The notes below the pieces were generated by a model. The model had not been told where the DNA came from and made no database searches. It worked only from the letters and a program-made list of their open reading frames with translations. The position numbers and the translations under genes were made by a program. Shown here one piece after another: positions 52,086 through 60,274 of a DNA stretch of 64,000 nucleotides; positions within the stretch are counted from its first letter, which is position 1, and every line of letters begins with the position of its first letter. The DNA comes from Deltaproteobacteria bacterium (GTDB lineage Bacteria > Myxococcota_C > UBA6777): the NCBI GenBank assembly GCA_006226375.1, contig SBHC01000025.1, positions 1 to 64,000 on the forward strand, in the 5' to 3' direction.

Positions 52086-52487
52086 ATGACACAAGAAGTC
52101 ACAGGTATCTTCAACACAACGTCATGGGAAGAAAAAACGTACAGGGAGATCGACGGAGAAAAGAAGCTCACGAAGGTGGAGATGGTTCAGCAGTGTACAG
52201 GCGAACTGACAGGAGAAAGCTCCATCGAATATTTGATGTTTTACCCTGACAAAGACACCTCCCGTTACCTTGGGTTGGAGCACTTTCAAGGCAAGCTAGG
52301 AGAGCGAGAGGGAAGCTTTGTTGTGGAATACACAGGAGTGTACCAAAACGGCATCGTACACCAAGAAGGAACCATCGTTGAAGGTTCTGGCACCGGCGGA
52401 TTTGAAGGAGTAACCGGTGAGGTCAAAGCAACCATAGATGGCCACAACGATTACCCCATAACCTACACCTTTCACTTTCCTCAATAG
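52086..52487 (+). CDS. DUF3224 family protein
   Basis: A 133-aa beta-barrel-type protein of the DUF3224 family. It begins V-T-G-I-F-N-T-T-S-W-E-E-K-T-Y and contains the hallmarks S-S-I-E-Y-L-M-F-Y, G-S-F-V-V-E-Y-T-G and V-E-G-S-G-T-G-G-F-E-G-V-T-G. These are small cytosolic proteins related in fold to allene oxide cyclase-like barrels and have no established function; they often lie beside AraC or TetR regulators, as here. Confidence 0.85.
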   Translation: MTQEVTGIFNTTSWEEKTYREIDGEKKLTKVEMVQQCTGELTGESSIEYLMFYPDKDTSRYLGLEHFQGKLGEREGSFVVEYTGVYQNGIVHQEGTIVEGSGTGGFEGVTGEVKATIDGHNDYPITYTFHFPQ

Positions 52488-52578
52488 CCTTCAGCCTCGC
52501 ATCTTCTCTCCCAAAAACCTGGAGTCTGATTCTGAGGATGGTGATGACAAGGCAAATGTACAAGGAACGATTGGTCAG

Positions 52579-53668
52579 TCAACTATCGGATGTTACGGAT
52601 TGTACTGAAAGACACCTCGTAAATCTTCGGTGGCGCAGATGTAGGTTCATTCCCCAGTCACTTTGCCCTTTGACTTTGTTGCCACGCCAGCGAAGAACCC
52701 GAAACTGACAGACAATACCCGGTTCAAGCTTGGCATTGGACCAAGTGTAGCTCACAGTCGCAGCCAGTCGCACGCGGCAGATCTTTGTTCCCATGGACAA
52801 GAACTCCAAACGCATCGTAGATACGAATGACATCGCCATCTTCTGAAGAATCATCGCTCCATGTAAGCTTCGGAGATATCGACTGAATATCTTATCGGAG
52901 CCAGGAGAGGTAACTTTCAAAGCTCCTGTAATATTAAAGCTGGTACTGAGGTCTACGTTGGAGCCCTTCACTTCGAAACCCCTTTAGAGCCAGTTGTCCC
53001 TTCGGGAGATTAAACAACGTAAAATTCCCATTGATATCACGAAGCGTCGTTGAAATAGCTTTGTTGTTTTGTTCTGCAACGATGAGAACTCCGCCCCCTG
53101 CTTCATTCTGAATAGAAGAGGCATTGACGTTGCCAAAGATGACAGCTCGATTGGCTGACTCTTTGAGCACCAGCAAGGCCACTTCTCTGGCAAGACTTTG
53201 AATCTCCCAGGCCGTTTCAAATTTCTTCGCAGTTCCAACCTCGATAGGGAGCGACACCCGAGGCGCTGTCGGAAAACTCTGATAACCTGAAGCATCAACA
53301 CGCAACCGAATCAGCTCTTTTTGTGGATTGCCTTCCGCGTCTCTAGGAACAAACACTGGCAAAGAATAGTTTCCCTTGTTGTCTGTAACAACGACCGTAC
53401 TCCGTGCAGCACCGTCAGCATCGATCGCAACAACAGTTGCGCCTTGAATCAAGCTCTCATCACCCAGGTCAAAAACACGCCCCGTGATGCGAATGGGAGC
53501 AAAACATCCGACCTTTTTCGAACCCACAACAGCTTCGCAGACCTGACCCTCTTCGCATCCTTGCGCTGTTCCCAACACACACGTTGGCTCTTGTTCTTGT
53601 CCACCACAAGCAAAAAAGGTCAGGAATAAGAATGTAAGCAAAAAGGGAAGAAACCTTCGTTCTCTCAT
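52579..53668 (-). pseudogene. Lipoprotein with carboxypeptidase-regulatory-like domain, frameshifted
   Basis: The first 230 codons are intact: AAAGGAG before ATG 53668, a signal peptide with lipobox F-F-A-C, a short cysteine-rich part (C-V-L-G-T-A-Q-G-C-E-E-G-Q-V-C), then a carboxypeptidase-regulatory-like sandwich (I-T-G-R-V-F-D-L-G-D-E-S-L-I-Q-G-A-T-V) and a second domain. After L-A-L-K-G-F the frame closes at 52934. Family-like sequence then appears in other frames: S-P-K-L-T-W-S-D-D-S-S-E-D-G-D-V-I-R-I-Y-D-A-F-G in one, V-S-Y-T-W-S-N-A-K-L-E-P-G in another, down to about 52580. At least two frameshifts in the last third. The N-terminal product might still be made. Confidence 0.75.
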
Positions 53669-54637
53669 TGTGTCTCCTTTTGTTCAGTGACGATAGCATC
53701 GGTAACTCAAGTCACTGGAGCCATGGATAGCTCGGTTTCCATAGAGCCGCAGACAGTCAGCACCACTCACTCAAGCAGCGCCCTAAAATCAGAGAAACGT
53801 TAACATCGTGTGGAGCAGGTGTCTGAAATAGGGTTACAGGCGCAGCCTTAGTGCAACACCCTATGTTTCGGCATGTATCCAAGAGCAAGAACGCTGAAGG
53901 TGTAGACAAGGGCAAGCACGGAATTGAGGGTAAGAGGGTTGCATGACAAAGTATCAAACTGGCCTCCTCTACAAGAATGTCCAGTTGGTCTGGGCAGAAG
54001 AAAAGTCTCTACCTATGCGATGGGTTGAGCAATGTTGAAACAACAAGCCAAGCTATTCATCGCGCACCGGGACCCTTAGTCTTAAACGGAGTGTTTCCAA
54101 TAAACTTGAATGCTTCTATCGAAACCCACAACCCTACCTCTCTACACTCTATGTTTTCTCAGGTCTCTTCTTATCCAAGAACCACAGATGCTCAATTCTG
54201 GTTTCTACCCTACACCTGTTGTCCAGATTCTTGCACCCCCACTGTTCGGAGACTTGTGCAGTCAGTGCCCAAGACAGAGCTGGATGGATGTGTCAATCGC
54301 TAACATACAACAATCGTCTAGTGTTCTTTGTAACGAGCAAATCCTTGTTCCTATAGAGCGTGGTTTCACATCCTCGAAAGAACATCGTGTGACCTACCCT
54401 ATTGCAACGGCCCCTTCTTGTATCACCTTATCTTTTCCTTCGTTTTTAAGCGACAATCATCATGGCTCCAAGCAACCTCTCCACCCTCGATATGTTCTCG
54501 ACAAGCAACTTGGTTCTCAGTAGAGTGTTCCTCTGTGGTTGGAGCGCTTCGAGTGCTCTGCCCCGACGTTGGGAAAGATCGAAGAGAACTTCCCTTTCGT
54601 CACTTTGCTGTCTTTTTTGCTGGGTAGGAGTGCAGGA
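53669..54637. other. Intergenic kilobase without a recognisable gene
   Basis: Only unconvincing frames are seen, the longest 137 codons at 54110-54523 with no ribosome binding site or recognisable motif. No repeats or hairpins stand out. The 3' end holds the promoter region of the HEAT protein gene. Confidence 0.5.
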
Positions 54638-55762
54638 ATGGTCTTCAGAGTTTGGAGAAACACATTCGGAGTCGTTGGCATTTTAGGCTGGTTCCTTTGC
54701 GCAGGAGACCTATTCGCCGCCCCACCAAAGAAACCTCCACAACATCGAAAGTCGTGCAACTGCAAGCCAAGCGCGATGCAGCAAAAGTACAGAAAGCTTT
54801 CAACAGAAAAGCTCATTCGGAAGGCTCAATCCAACAATATAAAAACTCAGATTGCCGCGTTGCAGGCGTTACTACTCCAAGGAGCGAAAGCCAAGAAGGC
54901 GATGCCCTTGCTATGGAAGCTATCCCGAAGCCAGCCTGTGCAGCTCCGGGTCCAAGCCATATTGACAATAGCCCACGTAGACAAAGAGAATCCTCGTGTT
55001 TTTAAGTTACTCCGCTCCCTGCTCTCGGATCAAACAGAGGCGATCCGTATGATGGCGGCTCATGCAATCTCTGTGCTTGGTTCTTCCCGAATGCACCAGA
55101 TCTTTCCTTTGTTTCTCCGACAATTGCGACAGGAACGCAAAGAACAAGTCCGGTATACGCTGCTTCTGTCTTTGCAAATCATGGACCTAACGACTCTGAA
55201 GCCGCGAGAGTTGCAACAGCTTGATAGCTTACTCAAAACAGCGCTTCGTTCCCCCAACAAACTTGTGAAAAAAGCAGCAACTCAACTACGCGAAAGGCTC
55301 CAAGAACACCTGCGCAATCGTACAACAACAAGACCTTCTTCCCAAAAGGTAACAAACCATCAACCCACGAGCGCACCGACCTTGAAAGAACCACCTCACG
55401 AATTTCCTGTTCCCAAGGGTGCAAGCCGCCCTTACACAAGAATTGTGGTCAAAACATACAAGCCGATGTGGATGGCGTTGCTGCGTGAAGTAGTGCCCAA
55501 AGGACAAGCGTTTGATTGGCGAAAAGCATGGAAGCACGCCAAGCAAAACAAGCTGCTAAAGAGAACTCCTGTCACGCTGTATGTAAGGAAACACGGGATG
55601 TATACGATTGTGGTGTATGACCCAACAGCCAAAAAAGAGAAGGGAAAGACATCCTCCGATGGGCTGGTGATGCACAAGCTAGACATCTCTCCCAAAGGAT
55701 GCTGCGGAGAGGTCGTCTTTCCTCTGCAAAAGAAGGAGTTTCAACGTTGGCTGAATCTCTAG
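54638..55762 (+). CDS. Exported HEAT-repeat protein
   Basis: A 374-aa protein. ATG 54638 is preferred over 54539 because AGGAG lies seven bases upstream and a signal peptide follows directly (cleavage near L-F-A-A, residue 29). A short cysteine pair (S-C-N-C-K-P) follows, then about five HEAT-like helical repeats (residues 55-210; A-A-L-Q-A-L-L-L-Q-G-A-K-A-K-K-A and similar). A basic linker with T/P-rich sequence leads to a C-terminal alpha/beta domain (about 270-374) of unknown family. A protein-interaction role in the periplasm is likely. Confidence 0.8.
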   Translation: MVFRVWRNTFGVVGILGWFLCAGDLFAAPPKKPPQHRKSCNCKPSAMQQKYRKLSTEKLIRKAQSNNIKTQIAALQALLLQGAKAKKAMPLLWKLSRSQPVQLRVQAILTIAHVDKENPRVFKLLRSLLSDQTEAIRMMAAHAISVLGSSRMHQIFPLFLRQLRQERKEQVRYTLLLSLQIMDLTTLKPRELQQLDSLLKTALRSPNKLVKKAATQLRERLQEHLRNRTTTRPSSQKVTNHQPTSAPTLKEPPHEFPVPKGASRPYTRIVVKTYKPMWMALLREVVPKGQAFDWRKAWKHAKQNKLLKRTPVTLYVRKHGMYTIVVYDPTAKKEKGKTSSDGLVMHKLDISPKGCCGEVVFPLQKKEFQRWLNL

Positions 55763-55829
55763 AAACAGAGACCTATCTATATGTTCTGCGCATCTCTATC
55801 TGTCCACCACCACGTTCCAATCCAATGAA

Positions 55830-56588
55830 TTATAGCTGGATGGGATTGTAATGCTCCGTGCGCACAAAAGGAAGGTTCACATTGGCATCCAGTTCGTCCA
55901 AGTTGGGGTAGGTCACTTTGGCAAGTTTGCTGACCAAACCTTTCCCTATCTTCTGTTCATCATGCGTGTTCAGGACATACTCAGGAGACAACAACTCAAC
56001 GAGCTTCATGGCGTTTGGAAGGCCAGGATTAACTTCACCACCCATCAGCCCTGGAAGCTTAAAGTGTGTGAAGGTCGTAATCAGAAGCTTAATGTTGAGT
56101 TCCTTGATCACCTCTAGCTGCTCGGGTTGCAACGTAAAGCCGTGAGAAGCATAAAAGATAGCCTCGCTCCCGACGGCAAACAGGATCGCATGGTAGATAG
56201 GATCCACTTTGCGATTGGGAGCCAAGTAAGCGATATTGAGGTCACCCATCTGATACCAAGAGCCTGTCAAACCATCAGGTAACAAAGCTAGCTCATTGGT
56301 TTGTTTGCTTTTCAGTCGATGGTAGACTTTGGGCGGTCCAAGAATAGGCTTGGGCTCAAGCTTACCCAAAGTCTTAAGATGGCAGTGATCCTCGTAGCTT
56401 TGCGACACCAAAATAGCATCGTATTCAGGCAGGTCTTCGATGGGTATTGGATCTTGGGCGTGATGTTGTTCATTGAACCATCGAAAGCCATCGACCTCTG
56501 GTCCAACAAGCCAAGGGTCAATCAGTAGCTTTGCCCCACCCCAATGAAGAGACCAGCTTGTGTCCATATTCAAACGTTGTATTCTCAT
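55830..56588 (-). CDS. Divergent MBL-fold (metallo-beta-lactamase-like) protein
   Basis: A 252-aa protein. The N-terminal strands (S-L-H-W-G-G-A-K-L-L-I-D-P-W-L-V-G) and I-L-V-S-Q-S-Y-E-D-H-C-H are those of the MBL superfamily. The canonical H-x-H-x-D-H is S-x-S-x-E-D-H-C-H here, lacking the first two histidines, as in a subfamily also found in plants and cyanobacteria. Later conserved points are Y-A-S-H-G and L-N-T-H-D-E. ATG 56588 is preferred over 56636 (AAGGA upstream). Substrate unknown; metal content uncertain. Confidence 0.78.
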   Translation of the reverse strand: MRIQRLNMDTSWSLHWGGAKLLIDPWLVGPEVDGFRWFNEQHHAQDPIPIEDLPEYDAILVSQSYEDHCHLKTLGKLEPKPILGPPKVYHRLKSKQTNELALLPDGLTGSWYQMGDLNIAYLAPNRKVDPIYHAILFAVGSEAIFYASHGFTLQPEQLEVIKELNIKLLITTFTHFKLPGLMGGEVNPGLPNAMKLVELLSPEYVLNTHDEQKIGKGLVSKLAKVTYPNLDELDANVNLPFVRTEHYNPIQL

Positions 56589-56732
56589 TGCGCTTGCTTT
56601 CCTTCCGCCTTGATGTTGTCTCTTCAGACAAGTCAAAGTGAGCGGTTTTGAGTTTCACCTCCCTGCATATCAGGCCCATGAGAAACAAACACTGAATTGG
56701 GATGTATTCCACCGTTGGAGCGTTTCCAAACA

Positions 56733-57674
56733 CTACTCGCTGGATGGCTCCAACCATCTTAAGATAGCCCGGTTTGTTTCTTCTGGTTTTTCCTGCTGGA
56801 TCCAATGACCGCAATCCAGGGTGGCCACCTCAACGTTGGGTACATACGTTGTAAGAGTTTCAGACTTCGGAATCGTATCACGGTCACCATAAACCATCAG
56901 CGCAGGCTGTTGAATGATGGGGTCCACGTTTCCTAACAAGTGCCAGTTGCGGTCAAGGTTCCTGTACCAGTTGATGCTCCCTGTAAAGCCCGACACTTCA
57001 AAGGCGGAAGCAAAAACAGCAAGCTCATGATCTGTCATGATGGGTTCGCCAAGTGGCGTTTCTGCTCTGGCAAGATTGATCATCATCATACCCGGCTCAG
57101 GGGGTGCAGGGGGCACATTCTTGCGAAAGAGATTGCGTAAGAACTGGTACGTGTTCTTTTCGAGGATTGCGTCCGCGACACCGGGTTGTCGATTGAAGTG
57201 GACAAAGTAGTAGTCACTGCCCAGAAACTCTTCCATAAACGCAAGCCAAGGTCGCTCCCCGCGCTCCTGGTAAGGCAAGGCCAAGTTTATCACCTTGTTG
57301 ACACGGTTGGGATGCAACAAGGTAAGCCCCCAAACCACCATGGCCCCCCAATCATGACCCACAAAGGTCGCATCTTTGTATCCGTAGTGGTCAAGAAGAG
57401 CGACAAGATCACCCGACAAGTGCTCGATGTCGTATTCTTCCACGTTGTTTGGACAAGACGAATTCCCGTAGCCCCGCTGATTCGGAACAATGACATGATA
57501 GCCAGCCTCAGCAAGAGTAGGCATCTGGTAACGCCAGGAGAAGGCATGTTCAGGCCAACCGTGACACAAGACAATCGGGTTTCCGACGTTTTGCTGACCG
57601 GCTTCAAAGACTTCAAGCTCCACTCCATTGACAGCAATTCGCGTGGGCTTGGGAAAATCAGTACAGTGAATCAT
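56733..57674 (-). CDS. Epoxide-hydrolase-like alpha/beta hydrolase
   Basis: A 313-aa cytosolic alpha/beta-hydrolase. The oxyanion segment is L-C-H-G-W-P-E (H-G-x-P), and the nucleophilic Asp is in V-G-H-D-W-G-A, typical of epoxide hydrolases and haloalkane dehalogenases. The lid region has Y-Q-F-L-R and S-I-N-W-Y-R, whose tyrosines could protonate the epoxide. The acid and His are in Y-G-D-R-D and C-G-H-W-I-Q-Q-E-K-P. GGAGGTAATAAG precedes ATG 57674, an ideal ribosome binding site. A palindrome 65 bp upstream and the WYL regulator gene suggest control. Confidence 0.9.
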   Translation of the reverse strand: MIHCTDFPKPTRIAVNGVELEVFEAGQQNVGNPIVLCHGWPEHAFSWRYQMPTLAEAGYHVIVPNQRGYGNSSCPNNVEEYDIEHLSGDLVALLDHYGYKDATFVGHDWGAMVVWGLTLLHPNRVNKVINLALPYQERGERPWLAFMEEFLGSDYYFVHFNRQPGVADAILEKNTYQFLRNLFRKNVPPAPPEPGMMMINLARAETPLGEPIMTDHELAVFASAFEVSGFTGSINWYRNLDRNWHLLGNVDPIIQQPALMVYGDRDTIPKSETLTTYVPNVEVATLDCGHWIQQEKPEETNRAILRWLEPSSE

Positions 57675-57738
57675 CTTATTACCTCCGAGATGATCGACGT
57701 TTGTTGATACGATGGAGAGTATAAGATCGCGGTGTGAC

Positions 57739-57753
57739 ACCTGTATGTCAGGT
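57739..57753. promoter_or_regulatory. Palindrome upstream of the epoxide-hydrolase gene
   Basis: ACCTG, five bases (TATGT), CAGGT: a perfect dyad of five-base arms. The embedded CCTGTATGTC recurs at 58754-58763 and, with one change, at 58714-58723 upstream of the WYL regulator. Probably its operator. Confidence 0.5.
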
Positions 57754-57767
57754 TTGAGAAACGACGT

Positions 57768-58697
57768 TCATTGATAGATTTTATGCATCGACTGAACCCT
57801 GGCAGCAACAGCTTGACGGACTTTCTCAGGACCCAACACCTCCACATGCTCACCAAAGCTCAATATCAATGAGAGGTACCATTCCTTCTCCGGAAATTGT
57901 GCCGTCACAATCAGCTCACCTTGGCTTCCGAACTCAATGGTTTCTCGGTCAAAAATATCTTCCACGCGGGCTCTCACCTGAGGTGAAAACTTTAATGTAA
58001 CGCTGATAGTTGGGAGTTCTTTCTCTGAAGCCTCCTCCACTTCGTGGTACGACTTGTCCCTCCGCTGAAACACTTCGTCCTCAAGCTGCAAGTCGAGAAT
58101 GCGCGAGATCCTGAACACCCGAAAGTCTTCTTTAAGTTGGCAATACGCAAACAAGTACCATGTGTAGCCCTTAAAGACCAAAGACATCGGCTCTACAAGC
58201 CTTGTGCTTGTCTCGTTGGAATAGCTTCGATAAGCAATTGTCACCAGCCGTGATTGAGCGATTGCACTTCGAATTTGTTTGATCCACTGCTTCTGCTTTG
58301 AGGTATAGGCCCAAGGCTCCATACCAACGATGATTTGTTCCATGTGTAGGTCGAGATGATGCGCTTTGTCTTGTGGAATGAGATTCCTCAGTTTTTCGAT
58401 CGATGCGTCAATCTCTGCGTCCTCAAGCGTTGCGTTAACTCCTTGAAGAGTGGAAAGAATGGAACACAAGCTATCGAGCGTTAGCAGTTGGTGGCTCAGC
58501 TTGTAATTCTCCATAATACCGAAACCACCGTTGTTCCCAGGATAGGACAGAATTGGGATTCCAGCCATGTTAATGGATTCGATGTCGCGGTACACAGTTC
58601 GAACTGAGACCTCAAACTTTTCGGCAAGCTCTTTTGCCGAGATACGACTCCGGTTAAGCAACATCACAATGATTGTCAGCATACGATCTAGTTTCAT
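57768..58697 (-). CDS. HTH-WYL transcriptional regulator (YafY/DeoR-type)
   Basis: A 309-aa regulator. The N-terminal winged HTH (R-I-S-A-K-E-L-A-E-K-F-E-V-S-V-R-T-V-Y-R-D-I) is of the HTH_11/DeoR type. The middle WYL domain contains P-M-S-L-V-F-K-G-Y-T-W-Y-L-F-A-Y-C, a W-Y-L motif with surrounding basic residues. The C-terminal WCX-like part ends at Q-S-M-H-K-I-Y-Q. ATG 58697 (AAGGAG six bases before) is used. The epoxide-hydrolase gene is 94 bp downstream on the same strand. WYL proteins often respond to small ligands or nucleic acid; the ligand is unknown. Confidence 0.9.
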   Translation of the reverse strand: MKLDRMLTIIVMLLNRSRISAKELAEKFEVSVRTVYRDIESINMAGIPILSYPGNNGGFGIMENYKLSHQLLTLDSLCSILSTLQGVNATLEDAEIDASIEKLRNLIPQDKAHHLDLHMEQIIVGMEPWAYTSKQKQWIKQIRSAIAQSRLVTIAYRSYSNETSTRLVEPMSLVFKGYTWYLFAYCQLKEDFRVFRISRILDLQLEDEVFQRRDKSYHEVEEASEKELPTISVTLKFSPQVRARVEDIFDRETIEFGSQGELIVTAQFPEKEWYLSLILSFGEHVEVLGPEKVRQAVAARVQSMHKIYQ

Positions 58698-58967
58698 AGC
58701 AATCTCCTTCACGCCTGTATATCATGTTATGAAGCCTGAGTTGTCTCGGCGCTCCTGTATGTCTCTTCTTCACAAGCATCGTGGGTTTTCCCCCCCGAGA
58801 AAGCTCAACACATAAACCAACAACTTCAATACACTACAAGCTCGGGATATCGGTCCGAGATACAAATTGTGCAGAATGTTGAAAAATAAAGTTCGCTTTT
58901 GAGAGGGGTGCTTCGTCATACTCACGACGATGAAACGGAAGCTCTGGAAAGCGAGGTGCAAGGCATC

Positions 58968-59429
58968 ATGGATGCCAAGGAGTTACAAAAATTAATGGAG
59001 GTGATTTTCAGCCGCTGTCGAAGGTTGCTGGGACAGCATGATCTGGCCTGGGATGCGGTACAAGAAGTGTTTACTCGCTTCTACGAGATCGCACCACAAC
59101 AGACCATCCAAGATCCTCTGCGATTTTTGTATCGAACAAGCACCAACTACTGCATCGACCTGATGCGTACCAAAGACCGACTCTTGCCGTTGGAACACAC
59201 CATCGTCGAAGAATGCTGGGGAGTCACATCTCACCAAGCTGAAGAAGCGTTATTGATTCGCAAGCTGCTTCAACGCTTCGGTCAAGAAGCAGTCGAAATG
59301 CTGACATACCGGTATGTGGATCAAATGACCTACGAGGAAGTGGGTCACATCTACAACAAAAGTGATCGAGGCATCAAGAAAAAGGTAGAGCGTTTGGAGA
59401 ACCAAATGCGCAAATATCTCAAACGGTAG
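58968..59429 (+). CDS. ECF-type RNA polymerase sigma factor (module 2)
   Basis: A 153-aa sigma factor. Region 2 occupies residues 8-75 (L-L-G-Q-H-D-L-A-W-D-A-V-Q-E-V-F-T-R-F-Y ... F-L-Y-R-T-S-T-N-Y-C-I-D-L-M-R). Region 4 is the last 50 residues, with R-Y-V-D-Q-M-T-Y-E-E-V-G-H-I-Y-N-K-S-D-R. ATG 58968 (GAGGTGCAAGG upstream) gives a normal ECF length; the ATG at 58899 is less likely. It heads a four-gene cluster that repeats the plan at 40676-45348. Confidence 0.85.
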   Translation: MDAKELQKLMEVIFSRCRRLLGQHDLAWDAVQEVFTRFYEIAPQQTIQDPLRFLYRTSTNYCIDLMRTKDRLLPLEHTIVEECWGVTSHQAEEALLIRKLLQRFGQEAVEMLTYRYVDQMTYEEVGHIYNKSDRGIKKKVERLENQMRKYLKR

Positions 59430-59467
59430 GTTCCCATGATAGGAACAACATGTGGGGAACAGTCACG

Positions 59468-60271
59468 ATGAAAACGTTGGATTGTTTGTCCGAATGGCAC
59501 TTGGATCAGTTGTACTACTCAGGAGAGCAGTGGCATGGAAGTGACCAAGCCCACAAGCATATCGAGAGCTGCGACTCTTGCCGTGCGCGCTTCCAATCGC
59601 GAACGCACGACGCTGAAACTCTGCAGCAGCAGGCTGGCTTCCAAGCGCTCCTGAAGCAAGGAACCCAACGTCTTGCAGCACAGCCAACCTCTGCACCATC
59701 ACTCTGGAGCACTTGGCTTTCGTGGCAACGACTGACCTGGGCCTCAGCGATGGCCGCTGCTTTGGTGGTCGTCACTCTCTTTCCAAGAGATCCAGGACCC
59801 GACCGTGTTGGAAAAAGTCACACCCCAACGATTCGGATGCTGCACTTTCGCAAGGGATCCCAGTACAGCCAATGGACCCGAGACGGTGAGCGGCTTCGAC
59901 CGGGCGCGCTGATCCAGTTTACATACCAACTTTCCATCCCTCAATCTATGATGATTGTCAGCCTCAACCAAGCGGGCAAAGTCTCTGTGTTCTTTCCCTT
60001 GGGAAAACGACAAAGCGTCCTTCGACAGGCAGGAACAGGCACACTACCACCGAACCAGTCGCTTGAATTGGACGATAGCATAGGAAAGGAACGTATCTTT
60101 GTGATAGCTTCGACCAAGCCCTTTTCTTTGTCAGCTGTCCAAGAAGCGCTGCTTCAGGCTTTCAAGCAAAAGGGAGGAGACCTCGCGGCATGCACCCAAC
60201 TCTCTAAGCCTTGGAACATCTATAGCATCCTAATTCACAAGCAAAAGGAAGCTTCTCATTCCATCCCCTAA
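59468..60271 (+). CDS. Zinc-finger anti-sigma factor with DUF4384-like periplasmic domain (module 2)
   Basis: A 267-aa single-pass membrane protein. The N-terminal cytosolic part has H31-x3-C35-x2-C38 (H-I-E-S-C-D-S-C), the zinc-binding motif of ZAS/HC2 anti-sigma factors. A transmembrane helix lies at about 88-105. The outer domain (125-267) includes G-A-L-I-Q-F-T-Y and M-M-I-V-S-L-N-Q-A-G-K-V-S-V-F-F-P, resembling DUF4384. This makes it the clearer anti-sigma of the two modules. ATG 59468 (GGGGAACAG upstream) is chosen; ATG 59450 is also possible. The caspase start is three bases after the stop. Confidence 0.82.
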   Translation: MKTLDCLSEWHLDQLYYSGEQWHGSDQAHKHIESCDSCRARFQSRTHDAETLQQQAGFQALLKQGTQRLAAQPTSAPSLWSTWLSWQRLTWASAMAAALVVVTLFPRDPGPDRVGKSHTPTIRMLHFRKGSQYSQWTRDGERLRPGALIQFTYQLSIPQSMMIVSLNQAGKVSVFFPLGKRQSVLRQAGTGTLPPNQSLELDDSIGKERIFVIASTKPFSLSAVQEALLQAFKQKGGDLAACTQLSKPWNIYSILIHKQKEASHSIP

Positions 60272-60274
60272 ACC

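Noticed and set aside
54110-54523. 137-codon plus-strand frame
   Set aside because: No ribosome binding site, no domain, unusual composition; probably chance.
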